A DNA stretch of 64,000 nucleotides, taken from positions 1 through 64,000 of the forward strand of contig CAYGTO010000004.1 of assembly GCA_964352815.1 (NCBI GenBank), written 5' to 3'. This DNA comes from CAYGTO01 sp964352815 (lineage in GTDB: Bacteria; Pseudomonadota; Alphaproteobacteria; Rickettsiales; UBA3002). The notes beneath the pieces are model-generated. The model was not told where the DNA came from. It saw nothing but the letters and a program-made list of their open reading frames with translations, and ran no database searches. The translations under genes were made by a program, and so were the position numbers. Positions 56,864 to 64,000 of the stretch are shown here, in pieces (the stretch's first letter is position 1; each line of letters begins with the position of its first letter).

Positions 56864-56908
56864 TTGTCATAAAACTGTCACATTTCTTTTTCGGCGATGT
56901 GCTATATT
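56864..56908 (+). promoter_or_regulatory. PhoB-box promoter for the small-RNA candidate
   Basis: TTGTCAT and CTGTCAC half-sites (spacer AAAA) are the closest match to the Pho-box consensus in the window. TATATT follows after 21 bp at 56903-56908. Confidence 0.75.
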
Positions 56909-56914
56909 TGACAC

Positions 56915-57062
56915 AAGGGTAAGAAGAACAATAACCCTTAAAAAATTCGACGCTGTGGAGTGAAAGACGGCACATACCAAGCCTTCCCGCACGCGTCACA
57001 CGAGTTATCTTCTGTGCGAGGAGAGCTTGGGGCAGACATCTTCGGATGCTGCCCATTTTTTT
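56915..57062 (+). ncRNA. Candidate small RNA, about 148 nt
   Basis: Between the PhoB-type promoter and a strong terminator there is no open frame with an SD. Predicted structures are an AAGGGT/ACCCTT hairpin at the 5' end (56915-56939), a long central hairpin in which AAGCCTTCCCGCAC pairs with GTGCGAGGAGAGCTT, and the terminator. The shape does not fit 6S, SRP or tmRNA, so it is called a novel small RNA or a long attenuated leader of the gene at 57157. Confidence 0.5.
57030..57062 (+). terminator. Rho-independent terminator with UUCG tetraloop
   Basis: GGGCAG-A-CATC, TTCG loop, GATG-CTGCCC (57030-57054), then A and seven T. A single bulged A is the only imperfection. Confidence 0.9.
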
Positions 57063-57103
57063 ATGCTTTTCAATGCGAGATACCCCATTTAGCGTAAGGT
57101 ATT

Positions 57104-57118
57104 GTAACGAAACGTTAA
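57104..57118. promoter_or_regulatory. CtrA-like site, 7 of 8 matches
   Basis: GTAA, CGAAACG, TTAA, 39 bp before the metallopeptidase start. Confidence 0.35.
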
Positions 57119-57156
57119 TAAAGTTTTGTTATGGTTAATGCAATGATGGAGTGAAT

Positions 57157-58743
57157 ATGTCTGCAGAAATCCGTTCGTACTGGGATCAAATGATCGATAA
57201 AATTGGCATTGGCCCGATCGGCGATGTTTCCCTTCAAAATCGTATGGATTCACTCGCACGGCAAATTCAGGACCCTTTCCTCTTTGATAGTGAAATGCGA
57301 GACTGGCTGAAGAAAGCCATTGAAGGTGGTCAGGATATTGTCTTTTCCCCTACGACCGGCTTTGCAGCACAGCAGCTGTCGGAAGATAGTTATGATGCAG
57401 CTAAAATGCGTTATGCGCTTAAGCTTGATGAGTTCTTGCCAATGCGCCACCCAATACGCAAACTCTTGTTTGAAGCGGGAATAACGCATGTGTTTATTAA
57501 TGGCGAATCTGAAGAGGCGTTTGTTGGTCGCGTTGATCAATCGCATATTGACGAAGCGGGGGTCTACATTGGGCCGCGTGGGCTAGCAATTACGGAAGCT
57601 TATAGTCACGCCTATATGACAGGGTTACATGAGGCTGGGCACGCATTGTTTGATGCCCTCCAAAATATGCATAATAAGAGTTATCACGATGCGGTAGCGA
57701 GTGCCGTTGCGAAGGATATAGAATCGATCACGCCAGAGCAGTGGGAGCAATTACGTGGATCAGGCATACCAGGCATCGACAGGCTTTTTTCCGGGCACGC
57801 TGATATTGATGGATACACGATCGATCCCACTAAAAACATATTTTTAGATTTGTATGTTGATCTTGCGGATGACCCAAACTATTTCCGCGCACGTGCGGAT
57901 GCTAATTATTTAGTCCGCATAGCAGTAAGGAATGATGAGAATGGATTAATTGCGCAGCTCATGCCGAATGTAAGCGCGGCCATTCGCGAACGTGATGATC
58001 ATAAGTTTGCCTCTGAATTAACGTCAGGCAGGCTGGAAGACGCCTATGAAAAAGACATGGCAGCGCTTATCGAGAACGGGCAGATAAGGCAAGTGGGTAA
58101 TAGGGTTGTCGTCGACATCCCTGGCCATTCCCCGCGGAGCATTAAACATTATGTGACAGATGAGCATGGTGGTAATCACGGTCATATAGCAGCCACATTT
58201 GGCCAACACCGTGAAGAAGCGTATGTAGAGATTATGTCCTATTTGTGGGCGGGAAAAGATGATGCTATCTTACATGCTTTTCCCTCCGTTACAGCAGAGT
58301 TGCGTGAAGGCTTACTACCTGCGCTCGAAGCGAAAATTGGGTGGTCGCCGAAGGAAATTCTTCCTGACTCACAGGATTATAGCATTCACGTGACCCCTAA
58401 AATGCTATCTATGACTTCTATTCCCGGGTTTGACGATCGACCAACCTCCTACTTACACCAAGAATCACCATTTGAATCGGATGGGTGGGTATCGCGTCGG
58501 GCGCCATGGGGGCTTGGTACAGGAGACCAATGGCAAAACAACCAACCACTGCCATTCCCGTATAATACGGCACCGCACCCTGGTAAACATCCGGATGATG
58601 AACGCACAGACTTTTTGAGAGAGCTTGGGCTCGACCTAGATATTTTCGGTGGCGACAGTGTCAATTCTCCGGAAAGCGGCCTCTCAGGTGGTGAAGGGGG
58701 GCGCCAGAAACCCGCCCCGGGCACAGCCAGGGAACATCGCTAA
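57157..58743 (+). CDS. Putative zinc metallopeptidase with HEAGH motif, 528 aa
   Basis: The start chosen is ATG at 57157 behind GGAGTGAAT. TGLHEAGHALFDAL at residues 156-169 is a gluzincin-type HExxH; HREEAYVEIMSYL (351-363) supplies a downstream Glu. The spacing of about 190 residues is longer than in most gluzincins and recalls the lethal-factor-like (ATLF) class only loosely. The C-terminal 120 residues are P/G/D-rich and disordered. No signal peptide, so a cytosolic or specially exported role is possible. It follows the small-RNA candidate and lies in the PhoB-type regulon area. Substrate unknown. Confidence 0.65.
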   Translation: MSAEIRSYWDQMIDKIGIGPIGDVSLQNRMDSLARQIQDPFLFDSEMRDWLKKAIEGGQDIVFSPTTGFAAQQLSEDSYDAAKMRYALKLDEFLPMRHPIRKLLFEAGITHVFINGESEEAFVGRVDQSHIDEAGVYIGPRGLAITEAYSHAYMTGLHEAGHALFDALQNMHNKSYHDAVASAVAKDIESITPEQWEQLRGSGIPGIDRLFSGHADIDGYTIDPTKNIFLDLYVDLADDPNYFRARADANYLVRIAVRNDENGLIAQLMPNVSAAIRERDDHKFASELTSGRLEDAYEKDMAALIENGQIRQVGNRVVVDIPGHSPRSIKHYVTDEHGGNHGHIAATFGQHREEAYVEIMSYLWAGKDDAILHAFPSVTAELREGLLPALEAKIGWSPKEILPDSQDYSIHVTPKMLSMTSIPGFDDRPTSYLHQESPFESDGWVSRRAPWGLGTGDQWQNNQPLPFPYNTAPHPGKHPDDERTDFLRELGLDLDIFGGDSVNSPESGLSGGEGGRQKPAPGTAREHR

Positions 58744-58744
58744 G

Positions 58745-61700
58745 CTACGCTGCCTCCGTATTCTCAATCGTAATCTGTGCGCTGAAGCGCTGATCTTCTG
58801 AGGTGTAATTCGCGCTGTCGAGCGCATTAGAAATCTCGATCGCATTCACATTCCCAGCCGCGCAGAGGTCATCCATAATACCATCGAGGGCAGGGGCGTT
58901 GTCGCCTGTAACGGCAAGAGCTATTTCTGGAATTTCAAACTTGATCGAGACGCCCGCTTCGGACTTTGCTTTGCGGATCATCTCAAGGATTTGCACTGCC
59001 GCGATGCCCGCTTGTTCGGCCTGTTCATTCACCGGATAATCCGCCGCATTGGGCCAGCTTCCGCGCATGTGGAGCGAGCCGCCGAGCGCCGCATTTTCCG
59101 CCGCAAAAATATGGCTGTGCAGCTCTTCGGTAATATGCGGCACGAACGGTGCGAACAGGCGCAGGATACCATCGAGGCAGTGGTAGATGGTGTGGGTAGC
59201 TGATAGGGATTCGGGATTTGGGGTTTGGGATTCAGGGTGCCCGTCATCCTGAGAGAGCATAGCGACCGAAGGATCTTCTGTCGTCTGGCTTGATAGATCC
59301 TTCACCTGCGGCTCAGGATGACGGTGATCTGACCCCTGATACACCCGTTTCTTCACCATCTCGAGATAGTTGTCGCAAAAATCATTCCAGAAAAAATCTT
59401 CCACCGCTTCGCGCGCTTTCGAATATTCATATTTCTCGAAACTTGCAGTTGCGTTGGTGGTCGCGCGGTGCAGGCGGCTGAGAATCCAGTGATCCAGCGC
59501 CTCGGTGATGAGGCCGGCCTCGACATCCGCTGCGGCGCTGCCGGGTTTATGTTCGAGTTTTTCGAGGTGAATCGCGGCGAATTTCGTCGCGTTCCAAAGC
59601 TTGGTAACGAGCTTTTTACCGATCTTCAAAAGGTCGGTGGAGAAGGCCGTGTCCGTGCCGAGTTTTGAGGTCGAGGCCCAATAGCGCACCGCGTCGGTGC
59701 CTTGCTCTTCGATCAGCTCCACAGGCGTCACGACATTGCCCTTTGACTTACTCATTTTGGTTTTATCTTCCGCAAGACACCAACCCGAAATCATCAGAGT
59801 GCGCCATGGCACGGTATCTTGATGCAGATGCGCCTTTACGATGGTATAAAACGCCCAGGTGCGGATGATCTCATGCGCCTGCGGACGCATATCCGCGGGG
59901 AAGAGTTTGGCGTGGCGAGCGGGGTCGATGAAGGAAACGTTCTGCGAGCGCAGCGATGCAGTCCAGTCTAGGTATGCTTGGCTCTGGGTCGCGTCGTCAG
60001 CACTCCGTGCTTCCTCGCGAAACGATACAATGCCCCGGCTACTCAATTGCGGGCTCACGGAAGAAGTATTCCACGTATCCATCACGTCGGTGTCGGGTTC
60101 GACTTCTTCGCGGCTATAGCCTTTCGGCAGATCAACGAGCGGGTTGCAAGGGAGCTGGTCTGGCTCGGCGATGAGCATTGTGCCTTCTTCGCCTTCGCGC
60201 TTTGAATACCACACCGGAAACGGCACGCCGAAATAGCGCTGGCGAGAGATGCACCAATCCCATTTCAGCCCGTCAATCCATTGCTCCATGCGCAGTTTCA
60301 TGAATTCCGGATACCAGGTGGCGGCGTTCATTTTTGCTTTGAGCGCGTCTTTTTTATCGAGGATGGAGATGAACCATTGATCGGTGGTCAGAATTTCGAT
60401 CGGCGCGCCCGAACGCTCCGCGCATTTGACCATATGGGTGATGGGTTTGGATTCAACGAGATCGCCCGATTCGCGGAGTAATTCGATCATTTTATCGCGG
60501 GCGGCTTTGGCCTTCAAGCCCGTTAGGGTTTGAAGGCAGGATTCAGGATTCAGGGTTCGGGATTCAGTTTTTTCGTCATTCTGATGAGGCGTAGCCGAAG
60601 AAGAATCTCCTTGCGTGAGGCTCGATAGATCCTTCGCCTGCGGCTCAGGATGACGGACTACTGAATCCTGATCCCCGACCCCCGAGTCCTGAAAATCCAT
60701 CTTCCCATACTTATTCAGCACAATGCGCAGCGGTAAACGAATCTTCTCTCCGCGGAATTCATATTCCTTCTTCCATTTCTCGACATCCGCCTCATCACCG
60801 AAGGTACAGCACATCATGATGCCGGTGCCCTTATCGATTTCAACGGCTTCGTCTTCCAAGATCGGCACGCGCACGCCAAACAGTGGGGTGATCGCTTCTT
60901 TGCCTTTGAGGTGCTGATAGCGCTCATCGTCGGGGTGATAAAAAATCGCGACGCATGCGGGGATGAGTTCTGGCCGTGTCGTGCCGATGATGAAGGTTTC
61001 AGGTTCCGGGTTTCGGGTTTCAGTGTTGTCGTCATCCTGATGAGGCGCAGCCGAAGAAGGGTCTTCTTTCGTGTGGGGCGATAGATCCTTCGCCTGTGGC
61101 TCAGGATGACGGTCTACTGAAGCCTGATCCCCGACACCTGACACCTGAAACCTAATCTCATTAAAATGGCTTGAAAGCTCCCTTTCCTCAAGCTCGGCCT
61201 GCGCGATGGCGGTTTGATCGATCGGGTCCCAGAACATCGGCTCCATTTTGCGTGAGACTTCGCCCTTGTGATAGAGATCGAGGAAGGAGAGCTGCGAAAT
61301 GGCGCGGCATTCATCGGAGATGGTGTGGTATTCCTGTTCCCAATCGACGGAGAGGGCGATGGATTTGAACAGGCCGCGGAAATCTTGACGCGCTTCTTCG
61401 GCGACGCCTTCACACAGCTCGATAAAGGCTTCGCGGCCATGCTCGGAGATGTATTTATGCGCCTGGACTTTTTTTACTTTTTCTACGAGCCGCTCGGTGG
61501 GCAGGCCGTTATCGTCAAAGCCCATCGGGTAGAACACGTCTTTCCCACTCATGCGCTGGTAGCGGGCGATGAAATCTGCCTGGGTGTAGCTGAACACATG
61601 GCCCATATGTAGCAGGCCTGAGACGGTTGGCGGCGGTGTATCGATGACATAGGTCTGCTCGCGCGGTAGGTCGTTTTTCCACGCATAGACACCGCTTTGA

Positions 61701-61783
61701 TACCACTGATCCTGGAGCCTTTTTTCGGTCTCTTTGTGGTCATATTTCTTCGGCAGTTCTTTGCTCTGATGCGTGTAGGTCAT
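58745..61783 (-). CDS. valS: Valyl-tRNA synthetase with four in-frame repeat inserts, 1012 aa
   Basis: Class I synthetase joining Val to tRNA-Val. The HIGH motif is HMGH at residues 59-62 (PPTVSGLLHMGHVFSYTQAD) and KMSKS lies at about 676-680 (DKTKMSKSKGNVV); the editing domain and anticodon-binding domain are present. The LPREQTYVIDTPPPTVSG start is that of the short, archaeal-like ValRS type found in some Alphaproteobacteria. Three R4 inserts (about residues 211-262, 362-418 and 814-861, each with HPEPQ[AV]KDLS) and one R6 insert (about 583-616) interrupt it, adding roughly 190 residues. All are open in frame, and surrounding motifs are intact, so the enzyme is probably active. Confidence 0.95.
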   Translation of the reverse strand: MTYTHQSKELPKKYDHKETEKRLQDQWYQSGVYAWKNDLPREQTYVIDTPPPTVSGLLHMGHVFSYTQADFIARYQRMSGKDVFYPMGFDDNGLPTERLVEKVKKVQAHKYISEHGREAFIELCEGVAEEARQDFRGLFKSIALSVDWEQEYHTISDECRAISQLSFLDLYHKGEVSRKMEPMFWDPIDQTAIAQAELEERELSSHFNEIRFQVSGVGDQASVDRHPEPQAKDLSPHTKEDPSSAAPHQDDDNTETRNPEPETFIIGTTRPELIPACVAIFYHPDDERYQHLKGKEAITPLFGVRVPILEDEAVEIDKGTGIMMCCTFGDEADVEKWKKEYEFRGEKIRLPLRIVLNKYGKMDFQDSGVGDQDSVVRHPEPQAKDLSSLTQGDSSSATPHQNDEKTESRTLNPESCLQTLTGLKAKAARDKMIELLRESGDLVESKPITHMVKCAERSGAPIEILTTDQWFISILDKKDALKAKMNAATWYPEFMKLRMEQWIDGLKWDWCISRQRYFGVPFPVWYSKREGEEGTMLIAEPDQLPCNPLVDLPKGYSREEVEPDTDVMDTWNTSSVSPQLSSRGIVSFREEARSADDATQSQAYLDWTASLRSQNVSFIDPARHAKLFPADMRPQAHEIIRTWAFYTIVKAHLHQDTVPWRTLMISGWCLAEDKTKMSKSKGNVVTPVELIEEQGTDAVRYWASTSKLGTDTAFSTDLLKIGKKLVTKLWNATKFAAIHLEKLEHKPGSAAADVEAGLITEALDHWILSRLHRATTNATASFEKYEYSKAREAVEDFFWNDFCDNYLEMVKKRVYQGSDHRHPEPQVKDLSSQTTEDPSVAMLSQDDGHPESQTPNPESLSATHTIYHCLDGILRLFAPFVPHITEELHSHIFAAENAALGGSLHMRGSWPNAADYPVNEQAEQAGIAAVQILEMIRKAKSEAGVSIKFEIPEIALAVTGDNAPALDGIMDDLCAAGNVNAIEISNALDSANYTSEDQRFSAQITIENTEAA
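59243..59332. repeat. R4 repeat inside valS (third along the protein)
   Basis: GTCATCCTGAGAG and GGCTCAGGATGAC arms, TTGATAGATCCTTCACCTG core. It is flanked by GGGATTCGGGATTTGGGG-type microrepeats, also translated. Confidence 0.85.
59939..60026. repeat. R6 repeat inside valS
   Basis: GTTCTGCGAGCGCAGCG and TTCCTCGCGAAACG arms, CAGTCCAG and CTGGG inside. Its product replaces a short loop between SSRGI and FIDPARH of the synthetase. Confidence 0.75.
60575..60654. repeat. R4 repeat inside valS (second along the protein)
   Basis: GTCATTCTGATGAGG and GGCTCAGGATGAC arms, CTCGATAGATCCTTCGCCTG core. Flanked by GGATTCAGGATTCAGGG microrepeats. Confidence 0.85.
61031..61110. repeat. R4 repeat inside valS (first along the protein)
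   Basis: GTCATCCTGATGAGG and GGCTCAGGATGAC arms, GCGATAGATCCTTCGCCTG core. Flanked by GGTTTCAGGTTCCGGG microrepeats. Confidence 0.85.
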
Positions 61784-61822
61784 ATAGATAAGTCTTCAGT
61801 CGTCAGTCATTAGTGGTTAGTT

Positions 61823-61908
61823 GTCATTTCGAGCGAGCGCTCATGCGCGACGAGAAATCTCATAGGATGGATTAAACCTCACCGCCGCTTCGCAGCGTTC
61901 GAGATGAC
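61823..61908. repeat. R2 palindromic repeat
   Basis: GTCATTTCGAGCG and GTTCGAGATGAC arms; GACGAGAAATCTCATAGGA at the centre. The stretch 61784-62107 otherwise holds the divergent promoters of valS and the Cys-rich peptide gene. Confidence 0.75.
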
Positions 61909-62107
61909 ATATTTACTGACGGAAACTAAGGAAAAGCACATCAAAGCGCAAGAAAAAGAAAGGAAGCTTATACGGTGTATCTCATCAAACCCTTCTCACC
62001 GTGGAGATGACGCATTTGTTAGTTGCAAGAATGCGCATTTCATGCAATTGTCCATGCTATCTTCGTAGAAATAACGAAGGTACATTAACTTAAAAGGGAG
62101 ATTCCTT

Positions 62108-62296
62108 ATGAAAAAATCAACAATTGCTCTTGCCTCTATGATGGCTGCTGCATCTGTAGCGGCGGCTCCTGTAGCATTCGCTGAGACGGCACCTGTTTCT
62201 GCTGAACAAGTTCAAGCATGCCATGGTTGCGAAGGTTGTCACGGTTGTGGCGGCTGTGAAGGTTGTCATGGTTGCGGCGGTTGCGCTGGTCACTAA
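62108..62296 (+). CDS. Exported Cys/Gly/His-rich small peptide, 62 aa
   Basis: ATG follows AAAGGGAGATTCCTT. A Sec signal peptide (residues 1-25, ending in AFA) precedes a polar spacer and a tail from residue 38 made of repeated C-[HE]-G-C and C-G-G-C units: eight Cys, with His and Gly between them. The layout suggests a periplasmic metal-binding peptide, or the precursor of a modified (bufferin-like) peptide, although no DUF692/MNIO enzyme is in view. A promoter-like TATCTT lies upstream and a strong terminator downstream, so it is monocistronic and probably well expressed. Confidence 0.8.
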   Translation: MKKSTIALASMMAAASVAAAPVAFAETAPVSAEQVQACHGCEGCHGCGGCEGCHGCGGCAGH

Positions 62297-62328
62297 GCCA
62301 GTCAACGTTGCTTAGCAACAAGAATGCA

Positions 62329-62363
62329 GGGGCGGTGAAGCGATGGCTTTGCCGCCCTTTTTT
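62329..62363 (+). terminator. Rho-independent terminator of the Cys-rich peptide gene
   Basis: GGGCGG and CCGCCC arms enclose GAAGC/GCTTT pairing, followed by a run of seven T. Confidence 0.85.
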
Positions 62364-62400
62364 ATTGGCAGTCCTTAGTCTTTGGTCTTTAGTCGTTAGT

Positions 62401-62760
62401 ATGAAGAAAAGTTATCGTGATTTGGTCGTATGGCAAAAATCGATTGATTTGAGTGCGCTGATATATGCCATCACAGATCAGTTTGATAAGGCTGAAAAAT
62501 ATGGGCTTACATCACAAATTAGGCGTTGTTCTGTTTCTGTTGCATCTAACATTGCAGAGGGCAGTGCTCGCGGGACCGACAAGGAGTTCGTGCAGTTTCT
62601 GCATATTGCTCGGGGCTCTTTGGCAGAATTATATACGCAAATGACGGTAGCATACCGAATTAATTATATCTCTAAAGAGCAAATGAAAGACGCCGAGCAC
62701 AGAATCGACGAGATCGGTAAAATGTTGCACGGCCTTAAAAGTAGCCTTACTAAAGACTAG
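62401..62760 (+). CDS. Four-helix-bundle protein (TIGR02436), 119 aa
   Basis: The start chosen is ATG at 62401. YRDLVVWQKSIDLSALIYAI, LTSQIRRCSVSVASNIAEGS and FLHIARGSLAELYTQMTVAY are the conserved helices of this family, first known from intervening sequences in 23S rRNA genes. Many copies stand alone, as here. The role is not established. It is preceded by TTAGTCTTTGGTCTTTAGTC microrepeats. Confidence 0.85.
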   Translation: MKKSYRDLVVWQKSIDLSALIYAITDQFDKAEKYGLTSQIRRCSVSVASNIAEGSARGTDKEFVQFLHIARGSLAELYTQMTVAYRINYISKEQMKDAEHRIDEIGKMLHGLKSSLTKD

Positions 62761-62825
62761 CGACCAAGGACGAACGACTTCATGCAAACAGCACTAAAGA
62801 CTAACGACCAAAGACTAAGGACTCA
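62741..62825 (+). repeat. ACTAAAGACTAACGACC microrepeat run
   Basis: Degenerate ACTAAAGACTA/GACCAAAGACTAAGG units occur around the start of the next gene and in shorter form at 9933-9960 and 62375-62400. Part of the run encodes the N-terminus of the gene at 62782. Confidence 0.55.
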
Positions 62826-63552
62826 GGAAGCGTTTACGCTTCCGAATATCACGAATTACCGCCGCGAGAAACTCACTGGCCACGCGATGGCGGTGCTTGA
62901 AGCACAGGCGGCGCTGAATGAACAGGGCGGCATTTTGAATTTCCTTCATACGCATAGCGGGCAGGAGGGCGACGGGTTTTATTCCTGGCTGCATTATCCC
63001 AAAGGCGACCGGATCGATTACAAGACCGGCGGGCAATATATGTATCATTGCCACCGCGAAGATTTCGAGACCGAGGAGCATGGGCATTTCCATACGTTTG
63101 TGCGCAAAGTCGGCTGGCCGAAAGGGATGAGCCGGGCGCAGTTGCCGGATAAGGAGCGGTTTGCCAAACATCCGATGACGCATGTGATTTGCATTGCCAT
63201 GAACCGGGTAGGGAAGCCGATTCGCTTGTTTACGGTGAATCGCTGGGTCGCGAATGACACATGGTTTGAGGCGAAGAAGCTGGCGCGGTTGACCAAAAAG
63301 TTCGCGTGTCGCCCCGAGAAAGAGGCCGAGCTGTGGGCGCCGATGGACACATGGCTTGAGAATATGATGCATTTATTTCAACCACAAGTTTTGTGGCTAC
63401 AAGAACAGCGGGACGCGGAGATGAAGCGGCTCATTGCGCAGGATACAAAGAACTATCCTGAGACCCATTACCCCTATCAGGATAAGGCGATTGAAGAGCT
63501 GTCGTCACTGCCGATTTCGATTGAGGGGCAGGTGCAGTGGTTGATGGGGTAG
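62782..63552 (+). CDS. DUF6969-like protein, 256 aa
   Basis: The chosen start at 62782 (ATGCAAACAGC) gives 13 residues encoded by microrepeats; a later start such as the ATG of MAVLEAQAALNEQ (residue 36) is possible. The core has YHCHREDFETEEHGHFHTFV near 88-107 and THVICIAMNRVGKPIRLFTV, then NRWVANDTWFEAKKLARL, which match DUF6969 as I recall the family. Several His and acidic residues could bind metal. Soluble, function unknown. Confidence 0.65.
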   Translation: MQTALKTNDQRLRTQEAFTLPNITNYRREKLTGHAMAVLEAQAALNEQGGILNFLHTHSGQEGDGFYSWLHYPKGDRIDYKTGGQYMYHCHREDFETEEHGHFHTFVRKVGWPKGMSRAQLPDKERFAKHPMTHVICIAMNRVGKPIRLFTVNRWVANDTWFEAKKLARLTKKFACRPEKEAELWAPMDTWLENMMHLFQPQVLWLQEQRDAEMKRLIAQDTKNYPETHYPYQDKAIEELSSLPISIEGQVQWLMG

Positions 63553-63562
63553 TGGTTACTGC

Positions 63563-63646
63563 GTCATCTTCGACTGCGCTGCTGCTCATGTCGGAGATCT
63601 AATCTAACAAGATCCCCGAGATCGGCTAAGCCGACTCGAGGATGAC
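63563..63646. repeat. R3 palindromic repeat
   Basis: GTCATCTTCGACTG and CTCGAGGATGAC arms; GGAGATCTAATCTAACAAGATC and a CGGCTAAGCCG inner hairpin. Confidence 0.75.
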
Positions 63647-63656
63647 GAAATGTGTT

Positions 63657-63848
63657 TTACCGAGGATGATGCGTGTGCGTTTCCTGCGACGCGGTGTGAT
63701 AGCCCGGAATGTTCGGGTTGCACAGCTGCTCGGTGCCTTTGAGCATTTTGCCAAACTCGACCCAGATCGAACGCGAGGCTTCGCCCTGCGTGAGCGCATC
63801 GCGCTCATAGGTGAAATGAATCTTTGTACTCGGGTCTAACTGTCCCAT
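63657..63848 (-). CDS. Small protein, 63 aa, unknown
   Basis: ATG at 63848-63846 follows CAGGAGAGAGGC. The sequence opens MGQLDPSTKIHFTYERDALT, is hydrophilic and ends His-rich (THTHHPR). No domain recognised. It is the last gene of the strong-SD class in the window. Confidence 0.55.
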   Translation of the reverse strand: MGQLDPSTKIHFTYERDALTQGEASRSIWVEFGKMLKGTEQLCNPNIPGYHTASQETHTHHPR

Positions 63849-63944
63849 GCCTCTCTCCTGTTTTTATACGTACGACACAACTTCTTTTCTCTAGCAATAC
63901 AGTAAAAAGATTAAGAATCTGTGAAGAGAGGATAGGATTCGCAT

Positions 63945-63972
63945 AAAAAAGGGCACGGATTGCGCCGTGCCC
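63945..63972 (-). terminator. Rho-independent terminator of a gene beyond the window
   Basis: GGGCACGG (63951-63958) pairs with CCGTGCCC (63965-63972); on the minus strand six T follow the stem. The gene it serves lies to the right of the window. Confidence 0.85.
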
Positions 63973-64000
63973 TTCAGTCCTAAGGATGTATTCTGTTTAT

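Noticed and set aside
56915..57062. 6S RNA, SRP RNA or tmRNA
   Set aside because: The 5' and 3' ends do not pair as in 6S RNA, the conserved SRP loop is absent and there is no tRNA-like domain.

Overview
The window looks like chromosomal DNA of an alphaproteobacterium. Support comes from a gene-transfer-agent (GTA) structural cluster of the Rhodobacter capsulatus type, CtrA-like sites (TTAA-N7-TTAA), a Flp pilin, an hfq-hflX pair, and a ValRS rich in small inserted repeats as in Rickettsiales and related lineages. The genus cannot be fixed from this sequence. No rRNA, tRNA or CRISPR array was seen.

Layout. (1) 0.3-6 kb: short GC-rich genes with strong Shine-Dalgarno (SD) sites and hairpin terminators, around an NhaC-type Na+/H+ antiporter. 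(2) 6.3-15.5 kb: a large unknown protein, an OmpA-like protein, a DUF368 (PopT-like) undecaprenyl-phosphate carrier, a Flp pilin and further small cassettes. (3) 15.9-52.2 kb: the GTA/prophage-like cluster: a terminase split in two, portal, prohead protease, major capsid, head-tail connector, DUF3168 protein, tail tube, TIGR02217 and TIGR02218 baseplate proteins, NlpC/P60 peptidase, the host-specificity/tail-tip protein, a DUF2793-SGNH hydrolase, a 3TM holin and a GH24 lysozyme. No tape-measure gene was recognised. Between tail tube and baseplate genes lie seven unrelated genes, several belonging to a set of large, poorly characterised membrane-associated proteins. (4) 52.2-58.7 kb: more of that set, hflX, hfq, a guanylate-kinase-like gene, a candidate small RNA and an HEAGH metallopeptidase. 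(5) 58.7-64 kb: valS, a Cys-rich exported peptide, a four-helix-bundle protein and a DUF6969-like protein.

Three layers of structure overlie the genes. First, at least seven families of short palindromic repeats (called R1-R7 here) punctuate the window. R1, R5 and R2 sit at most junctions between GTA genes, and R4, R5 and R6 also lie in frame inside valS (four inserts), hflX, the NlpC gene and the prohead protease. Second, nine promoters share a PhoB-type direct repeat (TTCAY/TGTCAC half-sites, 11-bp period) followed after 21-22 bp by a -10 hexamer. They precede most of the unknown large proteins, the guanylate kinase and the small-RNA candidate, so these form a predicted regulon. Third, a distinct class of GC-rich small genes, each with an AAGGAG-type SD and its own terminator, lies between GTA genes like cassettes; two are broken by -1 frameshifts.

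The best candidates for an undescribed system are the PhoB-box-driven set of large membrane proteins embedded in and around the GTA cluster, and the multi-family protein-coding repeats.
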